Translations under genes and position numbers: made by a program | DNA from: Bacilli bacterium | Lineage (GTDB): Bacteria > Bacillota_I > Bacilli_A > ML615J-28 > CAG-313 | Assembly: GCA_017937305.1 (NCBI GenBank) | Contig: JAGBDV010000018.1 | Location: forward strand, 1-64,000 | Length of the DNA stretch: 64,000 bases | Direction of reading: 5' to 3' | Notes under the pieces: model-generated | The model's input: only the letters and a program-made list of their open reading frames with translations | Databases searched by the model: none | What the model was told of the DNA's origin: nothing | Shown: positions 8,926 to 18,274 of the stretch, in pieces | Layout of the letters: each line of letters opens with the position of its first letter | Numbering within the stretch: the stretch's first letter is position 1

Positions 8926-11088
8926 TTAAAAAGACATATTTTTTACTTTTTTGATAAGTAAATAAACACAAAAACTCCCTCCAATGAATATTACAATTCC
9001 AATACTTATAAAAATAACATATGGTAAAAAACTATTATGTTTTAACTTTTTATAATAATCTAGATATGAAGTATTATATGCTATTAATTCATTTAATTGT
9101 TCACTATCAATATTGTAATCTAAATTTATTAAATTAACTTTTCCATCTTCATAATTAATATATATATTAACATTAGTTGGAATAGTATGATTAATTTTAC
9201 TTATTAATATTTCATAAGTTTTATTATCGCTTATTTCATATACTAAATATAGTTTTAAATCTTTTGTTACAATTGAATCACTTTTAGTTATGATTTTAGA
9301 AAAATCATTTGTAACTGCTTTTAGATACATAACACTTTTTTCTTCATCCAAAACTTCAATGTCTAAGCTAAATAATTTTTCTTCTATGGTTGGATTGATA
9401 TATAGTGAAGGAGCATCTTTTAAGAAGTTAATAAGATATCCTTTATTAATTGAAATATAGCTTTCATAACCATTATTATTAATATTTAATCCATTTATTT
9501 TATAATAGGATTTATTAGAAGATTTATGAAATTCTATACTTAATACATTATCGATAATTTCATAATCATCATATATTTCATCATTAATAATTACATTTTT
9601 AATGTCGTAATCACCTATTTCGATATTGACAAAAACACTTTCTAAAGTGTTACTTTTATATATATTAGAATAATTTGTATTTACTACTTTTTCTTCTTTG
9701 AAATAATTATCTACAATATATATATGATAGGTAGTAGTTTGCATATTAGCATTAGTTATTTCAATATCATATTCTCCTTCTTCATTAAGTTCTGTTCCAT
9801 AGTAAATTGTTTCGCCATTTAATTTTGCAGTACCAAAAAATTCTAATACTTTTCCTGTGTTATAAATCCCTTGATCAATAAAATTTGTAAATTCACAAAC
9901 TTCTAATATTCCATCAATAGTTGTAATACTTTCATCTTCATGTTGTATTAAATATTCAATATCATATGTTCCTGAATTCTTTTTTTCAAAGTATGGTTCA
10001 ATATTACCAATTGAAATATTTAACTTTTCAAACCATGACTCTATTATGATATTTGATGTATCTTGATAATCTAAGTCATAGATATTTAAATATTTTGTTT
10101 CATTTTTTATTACTTCGTATTCAAGATATTCTTCAATTAGAAGTCTATTATTTATTCCAAATAGATAAAGTTTTCCTTTTATTATCTTAAAATCACTAAT
10201 ACCTTTAAAACTATTAAATTCTTTTAAAGTATTAATTTTGCTTTGAGTAGCTCTTAAAAGTATGCTTTTTGTTTTATTAATTAGTAAGTCTTCTTGTGTT
10301 GATTTAAAGTGGTTAATTAATTCAATGTCATCTTTTATTTCTAAATTATAATATGTTGCAGTTGACAAGTCTTTATCTAAATTATAAATATAATGTTTTT
10401 TACTTGTTTTAAGTAATACTTTAATAAAATTATCTTTAATAAATATTGACTTTACTATTTCATCACAAGAATCTTCATCAAAATAGTAAGTGTTAATTAT
10501 TTGATAATTAAAATCTAGTTTTACTAAAATGCTTTTTTTATCTTGGTAATTACCATGATTTATAAAATCTGAATTATTTGTTATACCATCTTTATATATC
10601 GTAATATATATATAATCATCAACTATCAAGTTATTAACTAACATATTCCCATCACTATTAAATGTTTTTTTAGTTATTAGATTTAAATCATAATCTAAAT
10701 TCATAATTAACCCATTATTATTCATACTACCAATTATGAATATTGATTTATTAATATCATAGATTTTATCAATATAAGTATCATCTAATAAATTTATTTC
10801 ATAAGTTTTACTAAACTTATTAAACATTATAATAGTTGATGAATTTAAATCATTACAAACTAAATATATATTATTAATTGAATCAACTATTGTATTAACT
10901 GTATAACCTTCAAATAAAAATACTTCATCATTAATTACAAGTTCACTATCCGTTTTATAAACCCCTACATATGAATAATTATTTACTGCAATAACATCTT
11001 CATATATGCATTCTTTTTCTAATTTATTAGTAAGAGTAAATAATGGAATAAAATTTAACAAATTAATAAATAAAAATAAACACTTCAT
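8926..11088 (-). CDS. Secreted, C-terminally membrane-anchored protein, unknown function (second of a pair)
   Basis: 720 residues with an N-terminal hydrophobic segment (FLFINLLNFIPLF, probable signal) and one C-terminal membrane helix near 690-712 followed by a basic tail, so most of the chain should be outside the cell. The interior is rich in short beta-strand-like stretches with repeated phrases such as SxxLVKLDFNYQII, suggesting a beta-propeller-like region, then a segment (about 420-480) resembling an Ig-like fold (GKVLEFFGTAKLNGETIYYG). The start overlaps the stop of the upstream gene as ATGA, so the two are translationally coupled. The partner at 11085-12968 has the same architecture and similar phrases, so they look like diverged paralogues. 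I do not recognise the family. An LPxTG sorting signal is absent. Confidence 0.7.
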   Translation of the reverse strand: MKCLFLFINLLNFIPLFTLTNKLEKECIYEDVIAVNNYSYVGVYKTDSELVINDEVFLFEGYTVNTIVDSINNIYLVCNDLNSSTIIMFNKFSKTYEINLLDDTYIDKIYDINKSIFIIGSMNNNGLIMNLDYDLNLITKKTFNSDGNMLVNNLIVDDYIYITIYKDGITNNSDFINHGNYQDKKSILVKLDFNYQIINTYYFDEDSCDEIVKSIFIKDNFIKVLLKTSKKHYIYNLDKDLSTATYYNLEIKDDIELINHFKSTQEDLLINKTKSILLRATQSKINTLKEFNSFKGISDFKIIKGKLYLFGINNRLLIEEYLEYEVIKNETKYLNIYDLDYQDTSNIIIESWFEKLNISIGNIEPYFEKKNSGTYDIEYLIQHEDESITTIDGILEVCEFTNFIDQGIYNTGKVLEFFGTAKLNGETIYYGTELNEEGEYDIEITNANMQTTTYHIYIVDNYFKEEKVVNTNYSNIYKSNTLESVFVNIEIGDYDIKNVIINDEIYDDYEIIDNVLSIEFHKSSNKSYYKINGLNINNNGYESYISINKGYLINFLKDAPSLYINPTIEEKLFSLDIEVLDEEKSVMYLKAVTNDFSKIITKSDSIVTKDLKLYLVYEISDNKTYEILISKINHTIPTNVNIYINYEDGKVNLINLDYNIDSEQLNELIAYNTSYLDYYKKLKHNSFLPYVIFISIGIVIFIGGSFCVYLLIKKVKNMSF

Positions 11089-12968
11089 CGTATCTTTCTA
11101 CCTAAAAATAAAGTTGTAGATAAACTCATAATTAAAGTTAAAATAGGAATAATAATATACCAAATATTACTTTCGTAGTCACTTTCTACAATATAATTAG
11201 ATGGATTATTCGTTTTAATTAAAACATCATTTAATGTATCATTATTTTCTTCTTTAAATACTAGTTCTAAATTTTGATGCTTAAGAGGTTCTTTGCGTGA
11301 TTCGTTTTCAACTACTTCAAAATTGTATTCTTCTTTTTCTTGATCTTTCCCAACTAATACTAAGCGATATTCACATGGTTCTTCTATAATATATCCAGAT
11401 TCAATTATTGAATCATTTAAATATCCTACCCCTTTAAATTCTAATATTAATCCATTTGTATAAGTATTGTTATCTTTTATTTTTAATTCACTTAAAACTT
11501 TTATATCTTTTCTATATACAAGATCAAAAAAGTCAAAATTATAATAGTATAATAAACTATAGCTTCCAAAAGTTGAAGAATCTATATATGTGTTTGATAA
11601 ATACTTATTAAAATTAATTTCTTCGTTATTACACATAATTAATGGATCGATATTTTCATTATAATTAGTTGAACCAAGTGTTTTTAGATAAACTAAACTA
11701 TATTCAAAACTTTTAATTTTATCTTTATAAAGTAAATCTAGATGACCAAATTCATTAAAATAACATTTATCATATATACGATTATCTAAGGTAAATTTAA
11801 GTTTTGAATCATTAATTACTCTTAAATATGTAGGATAATTTTCCTCAATACTAGATGATGTATAAAGTAGGTTAATTTCGTCTTTTACAATATTCATATC
11901 AACCCCTCTTGCAAAAGGATCATAATAAGTATCTATTTTTTTAATTGATAAATCTTTATTAATTTGATATAAGATTTGTTCATCATCATTGATTGATTCG
12001 TTATAAACACTACAAAAATAATATATATTGTTATTTCCAGTTTTTAATGAAATATCAGTAACATTAGTAATTGTTCCTAAGTAATTAGTATTTAAAATTT
12101 TTAACTCTTCATCTATTTCATGTATTTTTACAACATGAACTCCTAATGAATAATAATGTTTAATTACATATAGATTATCTAAATATACTATGTTATCTAT
12201 AAAATCAATTCCAAGTTCTCCAAGATTTAAATAATTAACTATTTCAAAATTGTTAATATCAAATTGCAGTATAAAACTATCTTCATTATAGCTTACATGA
12301 TTAAAATCTAAATCATTAGATGTAGTAGATCCTGATAAATAAAGATAATTGTTACTATAGACTAAAGAATTTACTAAATCTACTTTACTACCTGATATTA
12401 CTTTTTCTTTCAAAATTTCACAATTAAGTGCAATTTCTGCTATATAGATATCAGTAGATTCAAATAATATTTGACCAACAAAATATAATTTATTAAGTTC
12501 TTTGTTAAAGCACAAATCTACAAAATTAATATTATTATTTAAAATTAAATCTTTTTCTTCATCTTGATATTTAAATTTTAAACATACATTATCTTCATCT
12601 TCTAATACAAATACGTCTACTAAACTTGTGGATACTCTTTTTAATACTTTATATCCTGTAAATGAAAATTCTTCTTTTAAGTTAATATTTTTAATACCAT
12701 TTTTTAAGATATTATCTTTAGAGATAACTTCTAATTCTCTTATAAATTTTCGATCAGTAATATCCTCAAGATAAGTTGCAGTATAAATACCTTCTTGATC
12801 ATAATCAATATTTGATTCAATTAGTTGATACCCTGGATAAAATAATGTATCATAACTTCCTTCAACAATATATAATTTTTTAAGCATATTGTATGAGTTT
12901 CCTTTAACAGTAATAATACTTGTAAATAGTATTAATATAAATAAAATTGTTTTTAATATTTTTTTCAT
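11085..12968 (-). CDS. Secreted, C-terminally membrane-anchored protein, unknown function (first of a pair)
   Basis: 627 residues: signal peptide (ILKTILFILILFTSIITVKG), a long extracellular region of repeated strand-like units such as YLYLSGSTTSNDLDF and NNIYYFCSVYN, an Ig-like segment near 500-560 (NGLILEFKGVGYLNDSIIESG), and a C-terminal helix (IIPILTLIMSLSTTLFLG) with a basic GRKIR end. That sandwich of propeller-like, Ig-like and anchor segments is shared with the downstream gene, which overlaps it by ATGA. The stop codon is TGA, direct evidence for the standard code. GAAAGAGG supports the start. Unknown function; a surface binding or structural pair is an inference from architecture only. 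Confidence 0.72.
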   Translation of the reverse strand: MKKILKTILFILILFTSIITVKGNSYNMLKKLYIVEGSYDTLFYPGYQLIESNIDYDQEGIYTATYLEDITDRKFIRELEVISKDNILKNGIKNINLKEEFSFTGYKVLKRVSTSLVDVFVLEDEDNVCLKFKYQDEEKDLILNNNINFVDLCFNKELNKLYFVGQILFESTDIYIAEIALNCEILKEKVISGSKVDLVNSLVYSNNYLYLSGSTTSNDLDFNHVSYNEDSFILQFDINNFEIVNYLNLGELGIDFIDNIVYLDNLYVIKHYYSLGVHVVKIHEIDEELKILNTNYLGTITNVTDISLKTGNNNIYYFCSVYNESINDDEQILYQINKDLSIKKIDTYYDPFARGVDMNIVKDEINLLYTSSSIEENYPTYLRVINDSKLKFTLDNRIYDKCYFNEFGHLDLLYKDKIKSFEYSLVYLKTLGSTNYNENIDPLIMCNNEEINFNKYLSNTYIDSSTFGSYSLLYYYNFDFFDLVYRKDIKVLSELKIKDNNTYTNGLILEFKGVGYLNDSIIESGYIIEEPCEYRLVLVGKDQEKEEYNFEVVENESRKEPLKHQNLELVFKEENNDTLNDVLIKTNNPSNYIVESDYESNIWYIIIPILTLIMSLSTTLFLGRKIR

Positions 12969-13035
12969 ATTTTCACCTCTTTCACTTATATATTTCGTAA
13001 AAAGAAGTAAAATTGCTTTTACAAGAAAATAAAAA

Positions 13036-13058
13036 ATAATCCTAATTTTAGGATTATT
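13036..13058 (-). terminator. Rho-independent terminator after the YtxK-like gene
   Basis: Inverted repeat AATAATCCTAA / TTAGGATTATT with a short loop, flanked by A and T runs, so it could act in both directions. It overlaps the last codons of the 13054-14082 gene. Confidence 0.7.
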
Positions 13059-14082
13059 TTTTTAAATGTTCTTCAATTTTTTTCATAACATTCATAAACA
13101 TCTTATTTTCTTGTAATGGTGGTAAGACAAATACTTCTGTTGATGAATGAATGGTACTAGGTTTATTATTTAATATTAAAATTGATTTAGTAAATGTATC
13201 ATTTAAAAAGAAATTTTCAGGTAAGGCAATTAAGCTTTTAATTGTTCCTTTTTCTCTTAACATTTCTCTAAATAAATCATTACCTTTTTGACTAAAGAAA
13301 TCTTTATCAATTAAATATATATAAGTTACATCACCTTTTAACTCTAAGAAGTGTTCTATTGCAAGATAAGGGAAGTATCTTACTCCTTTTTCATATAAAG
13401 AAGAGTGATATAAATCATTTTGATAATCGTATGTTGCAATATCGCTTACAACTACATCTATTTCACTAGGATAAAAGTCTAAACAATCTTCATGATACAT
13501 ATCAAGCATTGTATTCATCATATTAGCTTTCATTGTTGCAATACTTGCAAGTAAACTATGATTATCAAAACCAATTAAATGGACATCTTTATCTAAATGA
13601 TTAGCAATTGTAAATGCAAGATTTCCAACTCCAAAGTTAAAATCAAGTAAATTAATTTTTTCTTTACTACAAGAATACTTAATTAATTCTGTAATGATTA
13701 TTGATATTGCATCAGGGGTAATTAGATCTAATGGAAAGTTTACATTTTTAAATCCTTTAATATCTAAAAGTAAAAAAGCTCTTCTTACTTCTTCAGAATT
13801 TACTCCTTCTTCATTTAAATATTTCTTTAAATCATCTAATTTTTGTTTAATTTGTTCTTCGACTTTTTCCTCATCAACTTTTAGTTCATCGCCATCTAAA
13901 AAGTATCCAACACACTTTAGCAAACACTCAAAGAAGTTAGTATGAGGTCGTTCTACATTATAATTAGTGATATCAGTGTTTTCATATAATTCATCAGTTG
14001 TACCATCAAAATACATCATTGCACATTCATCAAATGTATCAACGATCTTTAAAATCTTTTCATTACTTATATTATTTGACAT
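13054..14082 (-). CDS. YtxK-like class I SAM-dependent methyltransferase
   Basis: 342 residues. An N-terminal helical segment (to ~110) precedes a Rossmann methyltransferase fold of the N6-adenine MTase/YtxK type: TPDAISIIITEL, then motif I as LLDFNFGVGNLAF, then LIGFDNHSLLASIATMKANM. The catalytic (N/D)PPY position reads SDIATYD, so the usual target-base motif is missing, as in YtxK relatives of unknown activity. No restriction or specificity subunit is nearby, so this is not a standard modification system. The start overlaps the stop of the flavoprotein gene upstream (TAATG), showing coupling. Substrate unknown; it may bind SAM without methylating DNA. Confidence 0.75.
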   Translation of the reverse strand: MSNNISNEKILKIVDTFDECAMMYFDGTTDELYENTDITNYNVERPHTNFFECLLKCVGYFLDGDELKVDEEKVEEQIKQKLDDLKKYLNEEGVNSEEVRRAFLLLDIKGFKNVNFPLDLITPDAISIIITELIKYSCSKEKINLLDFNFGVGNLAFTIANHLDKDVHLIGFDNHSLLASIATMKANMMNTMLDMYHEDCLDFYPSEIDVVVSDIATYDYQNDLYHSSLYEKGVRYFPYLAIEHFLELKGDVTYIYLIDKDFFSQKGNDLFREMLREKGTIKSLIALPENFFLNDTFTKSILILNNKPSTIHSSTEVFVLPPLQENKMFMNVMKKIEEHLKK

Positions 14083-15665
14083 TAATTTTCCTCTACTTTT
14101 TTTAGTATTTGCAATGCAACTTTTATTCCATCTATAGCTGATGTAGTTATTCCACCAGCATATCCAGATCCTTCTCCTATTGCATAAACATTATGGATAG
14201 AAGTTGATAAATCTTTAGTTCTTTTAATTTGTATTGGTGCACTTGATCTTGTTTCAATTGCAGTCATGACAGCAAAATCATCTGCAAAACCATACAGTTT
14301 TTTATCTAATATTCTTAATCCTTCTTTTAGTGTTTCGCTAACAAAAGGCGGTAAAACATCACTTATTGTTCCAAGATGATATCCAGGTTTAATACTAGGG
14401 ATTACATCACCTAGGTTTGTTGAGGCAGTATCGTTTAAAAAGTCTTTTACTAGTTGAACAGGAGCAATAAAATTACCATATTTATTATAACAAAGGCTTT
14501 CATATTTTTTTAAGAATCGAACTCCATCAAGTACATCATTTTGATAATAATCAGCAACATTTACATTAACTAATAATGCTGAATTAGCATTATTAGAATC
14601 ACGAGCTACATTACTCATTCCATTTGTCACAAGACACCCTTCTTCGCTCGATGCATTAACTACATACCCTCCAGGACACATGCAAAAAGTATATAAGCTT
14701 CTACCATTTACATGAGCAACTAATTTATAATCAGCTGCACCTAGGTTTTGATATACTCCATGATACTGTACTTCATTGATTTTACTTTGAAGATGTTCTA
14801 TTCTAACACCAACTGCAAAGTTTTTAGGTTCTAATTCTACTTCTTTTTCTTTTAAAAGTTCGTAGACTTTTGTTGCACTATGACCAACCGCAAGTACTAA
14901 ATAATCAAAATATTCTAAGACTTCTTCACCTTTAGAAATAAGTTTTGCAGAAGATGAATCAAAATCAACAAATTCTGTGTTAAACATTACTTTAACACCA
15001 GATGCAATTAAATGTTTCCTTAAGTTTACTATTACTTTTCTTAATACATCAGTTCCTACATGTGGTTTTGCATCGTACAAAATATCTTTATTTGCACCAA
15101 ATTCCACAAGTTTTTCAAATATAAATCTTGTATATGGGCTATCTACATTAGTACCTAATTTACCATCAGAAAATGTTCCAGCACCACCTTCACCAAATTG
15201 GATATTAGATGATTCATCAAGAATACCAGTTTCAAAGAAATTGTTTACTTTCTTAACTCTTTCTTCAACACAGTCACCCTTATCAATCAATGTTACATCA
15301 ATACCAGCTTTATTTAATATATACGCATTAAAAAGGCCAGAAGGACCCATTCCTACAACTAAAGCTTTTATTCTTCTTTTAGTTCTAATTGTATTTAATT
15401 CAATTATTTCTTTAGGAGTTTCATATTTTCCAATAGTTTTATTTTTTAATAAGGATGCTTCGTTGCTACAAGAAAATACTGCACTTAATACAAAATAAAG
15501 TTCACTAGTTCTTGCGTCTAAACTTTTTTTAACTAGTTCAACATTACAAAGATTCTTTACTTTATACTTTTTAGATATATATTTATATATATAATCTATT
15601 AGCATATCATAAGATATACTTACATCTTTTTCTATTTTATATTTAATATTGGATATTTTAAGCAT
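14082..15665 (-). CDS. FAD-dependent dehydrogenase of the COG2509 type
   Basis: 527-residue predicted flavoprotein. The dinucleotide-binding motif is VVGMGPSGLFNAYIL near residue 107, followed by DKGDCVEERVKKV and the characteristic NIQFGEGGAGTFSDGKL; a C-terminal GEGSGYAGGITTSAIDG closes the FAD site. An N-terminal ~90-residue region (KKYKVKNLCNVELVKKSLDAR) is typical of this group. It is flanked by a second flavoprotein (8-base overlap upstream) and the YtxK-like methyltransferase (1-base overlap downstream). The reaction is unknown; family members are annotated as uncharacterised FAD-dependent dehydrogenases. Confidence 0.85.
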   Translation of the reverse strand: MLKISNIKYKIEKDVSISYDMLIDYIYKYISKKYKVKNLCNVELVKKSLDARTSELYFVLSAVFSCSNEASLLKNKTIGKYETPKEIIELNTIRTKRRIKALVVGMGPSGLFNAYILNKAGIDVTLIDKGDCVEERVKKVNNFFETGILDESSNIQFGEGGAGTFSDGKLGTNVDSPYTRFIFEKLVEFGANKDILYDAKPHVGTDVLRKVIVNLRKHLIASGVKVMFNTEFVDFDSSSAKLISKGEEVLEYFDYLVLAVGHSATKVYELLKEKEVELEPKNFAVGVRIEHLQSKINEVQYHGVYQNLGAADYKLVAHVNGRSLYTFCMCPGGYVVNASSEEGCLVTNGMSNVARDSNNANSALLVNVNVADYYQNDVLDGVRFLKKYESLCYNKYGNFIAPVQLVKDFLNDTASTNLGDVIPSIKPGYHLGTISDVLPPFVSETLKEGLRILDKKLYGFADDFAVMTAIETRSSAPIQIKRTKDLSTSIHNVYAIGEGSGYAGGITTSAIDGIKVALQILKKVEEN

Positions 15666-16905
15666 TTTCGTTAATACTTTCTGAAATCTTTTTACCTACT
15701 AAATATCCAGAAGCTAGTGCCCATTGCATATTATATCCACCACATTCACCATCAACATCAATGATTTCACCACATACATAAGCATTAGGCATTTTCCTAA
15801 TTTCTAATGTCTCATTATCTACTTCAGTTAAAGATACTCCACCTACTGTTACTTGTGATCGCTCAAATCCATAATCACCTTTTACATCAAGAGGGAATGC
15901 TTTAATAAGTCCTGCAATCTTTGTAATATTAGCTTTAGTAAGACTTTTAATATACGAATTCATATCAATTGAAGCTTTTTTCAAGATTACTTGCCCAAGC
16001 ATCTTAGGTAACATTCCAGTTAATAAATTTAATACTTCACTAGATTCAAATAATTCTTTTCTAATATTTAGCATTCTAACTGTATCATCAAGTGAAGCCT
16101 CTGGCATTAGATCTAAATTAATCACATAATTACCAAGGTGTCTTGCCATAAATGTTGATGCTTCCATCACAACAATACCACTTATTCCATCACCTTTAAA
16201 TTGTACTTCACCATATTCTATCCAAACACAACTTTTAGTTTTCTTTTCATAAACAGAAACATTACATTTAAACCTTAAACCATTTAATACTTTTAATGTT
16301 GTTATATCACTTTTAATTCCAACAAGTCCTGGATAAATATCAGTAACTTTTACTTTAAATGGTTTTAATAAACCATATCCACTTCCATTACTTCCAAGAA
16401 CAGGAGCAGAAGCACCACCACATGCAAATACTAAATAATCACATTCTAAATAATAGTTTCTTTGATTTTTATTATAAACTAAGTATCTACCATTTTTTTC
16501 AACTACCTTGTTTACTTCATAATTAGTCTTAACATTAACTCCAAGTCTATTTAAATGCATACGCATTACTTCTAAAACAGTTGTAGCACTTTCTGTATAT
16601 GGATACATTCTTCCTTCACTAATTTCTTTGCTTAAAAGACCAATTGATTCTAAGTATTCTACAATTTCTTTATATCCATATTTACTTAGTGTAGGGGTAA
16701 CAAACTTAGGATTATTATATCTTCTAGGACTTAAATTTTTATTAGTAAAATTACATTTTCCATTTCCTGTTGCAAGAATCTTTTTACCAATCTTTTCAAG
16801 TCTTTCAACAATTGTAACATTAACCATTTCTTTTGCATTTTCTTTAATAGCAGCTGCACATAAAATACCTGCAGGTCCACCACCAATAATAATTACATCC
16901 TTCAT
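15658..16905 (-). CDS. NAD(P)/FAD-dependent oxidoreductase, BaiN/HI0933-like (COG2081)
   Basis: 415 residues with N-terminal FAD-binding IIGGGPAGILCAAAI, the family signature GKKILATGNGKCNFTNKNLSPRRY around residues 40-60, and a C-terminal GEIIDVDGECGGYNMQWALASG that completes the FAD pocket. The family includes HI0933 and proteins called BaiN from gut clostridia, but the true reaction is largely unestablished. GGAGG precedes the ATG. First gene of a three-gene coupled unit with the COG2509 flavoprotein and the methyltransferase. Nothing links it specifically to bile acids here. Confidence 0.88.
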   Translation of the reverse strand: MKDVIIIGGGPAGILCAAAIKENAKEMVNVTIVERLEKIGKKILATGNGKCNFTNKNLSPRRYNNPKFVTPTLSKYGYKEIVEYLESIGLLSKEISEGRMYPYTESATTVLEVMRMHLNRLGVNVKTNYEVNKVVEKNGRYLVYNKNQRNYYLECDYLVFACGGASAPVLGSNGSGYGLLKPFKVKVTDIYPGLVGIKSDITTLKVLNGLRFKCNVSVYEKKTKSCVWIEYGEVQFKGDGISGIVVMEASTFMARHLGNYVINLDLMPEASLDDTVRMLNIRKELFESSEVLNLLTGMLPKMLGQVILKKASIDMNSYIKSLTKANITKIAGLIKAFPLDVKGDYGFERSQVTVGGVSLTEVDNETLEIRKMPNAYVCGEIIDVDGECGGYNMQWALASGYLVGKKISESINENA

Positions 16906-16977
16906 GATTATACCTCCACTAATTTAATACTCTCTAATAAATCATTATATCACATTTTAATATCTTAGTCCACCATT

Positions 16978-17029
16978 ACAACCAATTAAAATAATATTTT
17001 AATACAACCAATTAAAATAATATTTTAAT
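16978..17029. repeat. Two tandem copies of a 26-bp AT-rich unit
   Basis: The unit ACAACCAATTAAAATAATAT plus six more bases is present twice, head to tail and identical (16978-17003 and 17004-17029). It lies between the flavoprotein operon and the toxin island, at the island's left edge. It could be replication slippage or a protein-binding site. Confidence 0.8.
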
Positions 17030-17207
17030 TTTATAATGAACATTTATATTTGACTTTTTATGGATATAATATAATAGTTACAAATTAGTGAAACATAAAT
17101 AAATTATAAACATTATAATAATAAAGAGAATATACTATTATATTTATAAAAATAGGTTAAGTAAATTGGATATTAAAACTTTAATGAGTTAGTAATATTT
17201 TTTAAAG

Positions 17208-17236
17208 TTACAATTAATTATGTCCTTTGCTATAAT
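17208..17236 (+). promoter_or_regulatory. Possible promoter of plus-strand relic ORF
   Basis: TTACAA, 17-base spacer, perfect TATAAT, pointing toward the short interrupted ORF at 17270. No ribosome site follows. The base composition makes chance matches plausible. Confidence 0.4.
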
Positions 17237-17269
17237 AGTTATTATATATTTGTAAATTATAATAATATT

Positions 17270-17545
17270 ATGTTAAAAGTTAATGAAGAAGATTATAAGT
17301 TATTATATAAAGAGAGATTTATATATTTTGATAATAATAAACGATATATTAATTTAAATAAACTTATAGGATTAGATAATGATAATGATTTATCTGATTT
17401 AATTATAGATTTATATAAACATAAAAGATTAGATGGAATATTTAATTAGAATGATCTACCTATATTAGAAAATAATAATGATGTTGTAGAGATTATATTA
17501 GATAAAGAATTTGTAGATTATATGAAAAAAGAAATAGATTTATAG
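17270..17545 (+). pseudogene. Small ORF interrupted by an in-frame UAG
   Basis: An ATG at 17270 opens 59 codons (beginning MLKVNEEDYKLLYKER) to a TAG at 17447; the same frame then continues 31 codons (NDLPILENNN to MKKEIDL) to a second TAG at 17543. A good terminator follows directly. Both halves share the same acidic, Leu/Ile/Asn-rich composition, which suggests one ~90-residue protein broken by a nonsense mutation. There is no clear Shine-Dalgarno, no recognised family, and it is the only plus-strand coding signal at the left edge of the toxin island. It may be the remnant of a small orphan immunity or antitoxin gene; that is speculation. Confidence 0.45.
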
Positions 17546-17571
17546 AGGAAAGAGAGATCTTTCCTTTTTTT
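17546..17571 (+). terminator. Rho-independent terminator after relic ORF
   Basis: AGGAAAGA, GAGA loop, TCTTTCCT, then seven T. It begins one base after the second TAG of the interrupted ORF, supporting that this was once a real gene. Confidence 0.8.
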
Positions 17572-17675
17572 GTCTACTCCCACACCTAGTGCCTCGATTT
17601 ATTTAATTTGTTTAAATAAATTTAACAAATCAAATAAAGATACTCCCCCTTTTAATTTCATTAAGCCATTAGAAA

Positions 17676-17715
17676 AAGCTACCTAAGCACTTGTTTTACA
17701 AGTGTTAAGTAGCTT
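17676..17715 (-). terminator. Terminator of the Rhs toxin-immunity operon
   Basis: A 17-18-base inverted repeat (minus strand AAGCTACTTAACACTTG, 5-base loop, complementary arm with one bulge) followed on the minus strand by TTTTT. It lies about 45 bases after the immunity gene and ends the island's transcript. Confidence 0.8.
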
Positions 17716-17762
17716 GTTTATTCTTAAAGCACTAAATTTGATATAAATTGAAAATAAATTTT

Positions 17763-18263
17763 CTAACGTAGACATTTGGCATATAAGTAAGCTTCAATAT
17801 AATCATAATTTAACCTTATAGAATTTCTTCTTATTCTAGAACTTAATTTCTTATAAATTTTTATATAAATATCATTATCTCCCAAATAATACGAATTCAA
17901 ATAAATCCTGCATGGGAAAAATGGTTCATGTACAGTTCTATCTTGTGGATTATAATTTATAAAATTGTAATTGTATATCTTATTATCAGAATATCCAAAA
18001 TAAAATTCAATCCCATTTTCTAATAAAAAATCTAATTTTATATAATCACATTTATTATAACATATCATTTTATTTGATAACTCAGAATTTTTAAGTGTTA
18101 AATATAATTTATCATGATATCCAACTTCATTGAGGTATAAATTTCTTTCATTAAAACGAGCATTATCCCTACTACTATAAAAATCTAAATCTGGAAATTC
18201 TTTATTAATCCAGTTAAACAGTTCAATAATACCATCTTTATTTGAATAAAAATTTATTTGCAT
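17763..18263 (-). CDS. Putative immunity protein for the Rhs toxin
   Basis: 166-residue soluble protein with no signal or membrane segment, rich in Tyr, Asn and Asp (FDYxLENGIEFYFGYSDN-like stretches). I recognise no family. It starts 11 bases after the stop of the Rhs gene with a strong GGAGG site and is followed by the operon terminator; a small acidic-to-neutral gene in exactly this place is the standard immunity position in polymorphic toxin loci. The function is inferred from position only. Immunity families are very diverse, so lack of recognition is expected. Confidence 0.6.
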   Translation of the reverse strand: MQINFYSNKDGIIELFNWINKEFPDLDFYSSRDNARFNERNLYLNEVGYHDKLYLTLKNSELSNKMICYNKCDYIKLDFLLENGIEFYFGYSDNKIYNYNFINYNPQDRTVHEPFFPCRIYLNSYYLGDNDIYIKIYKKLSSRIRRNSIRLNYDYIEAYLYAKCLR

Positions 18264-18274
18264 AATTTAGCCTC

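Noticed and set aside
11085-12968. Mycoplasma-type code with UGA as Trp
   Set aside because: A gene ends in TGA inside an ATGA overlap with sensible product ends, and Trp is coded by TGG throughout.
13054-14082. Restriction-modification methyltransferase
   Set aside because: The catalytic (N/D)PPY motif is missing and no nuclease or specificity gene is adjacent; YtxK-like is the better fit.
16978-17029. CRISPR array
   Set aside because: Only two abutting copies without spacers and no cas genes; the same holds for the two 16-base repeats at 41084-41124.
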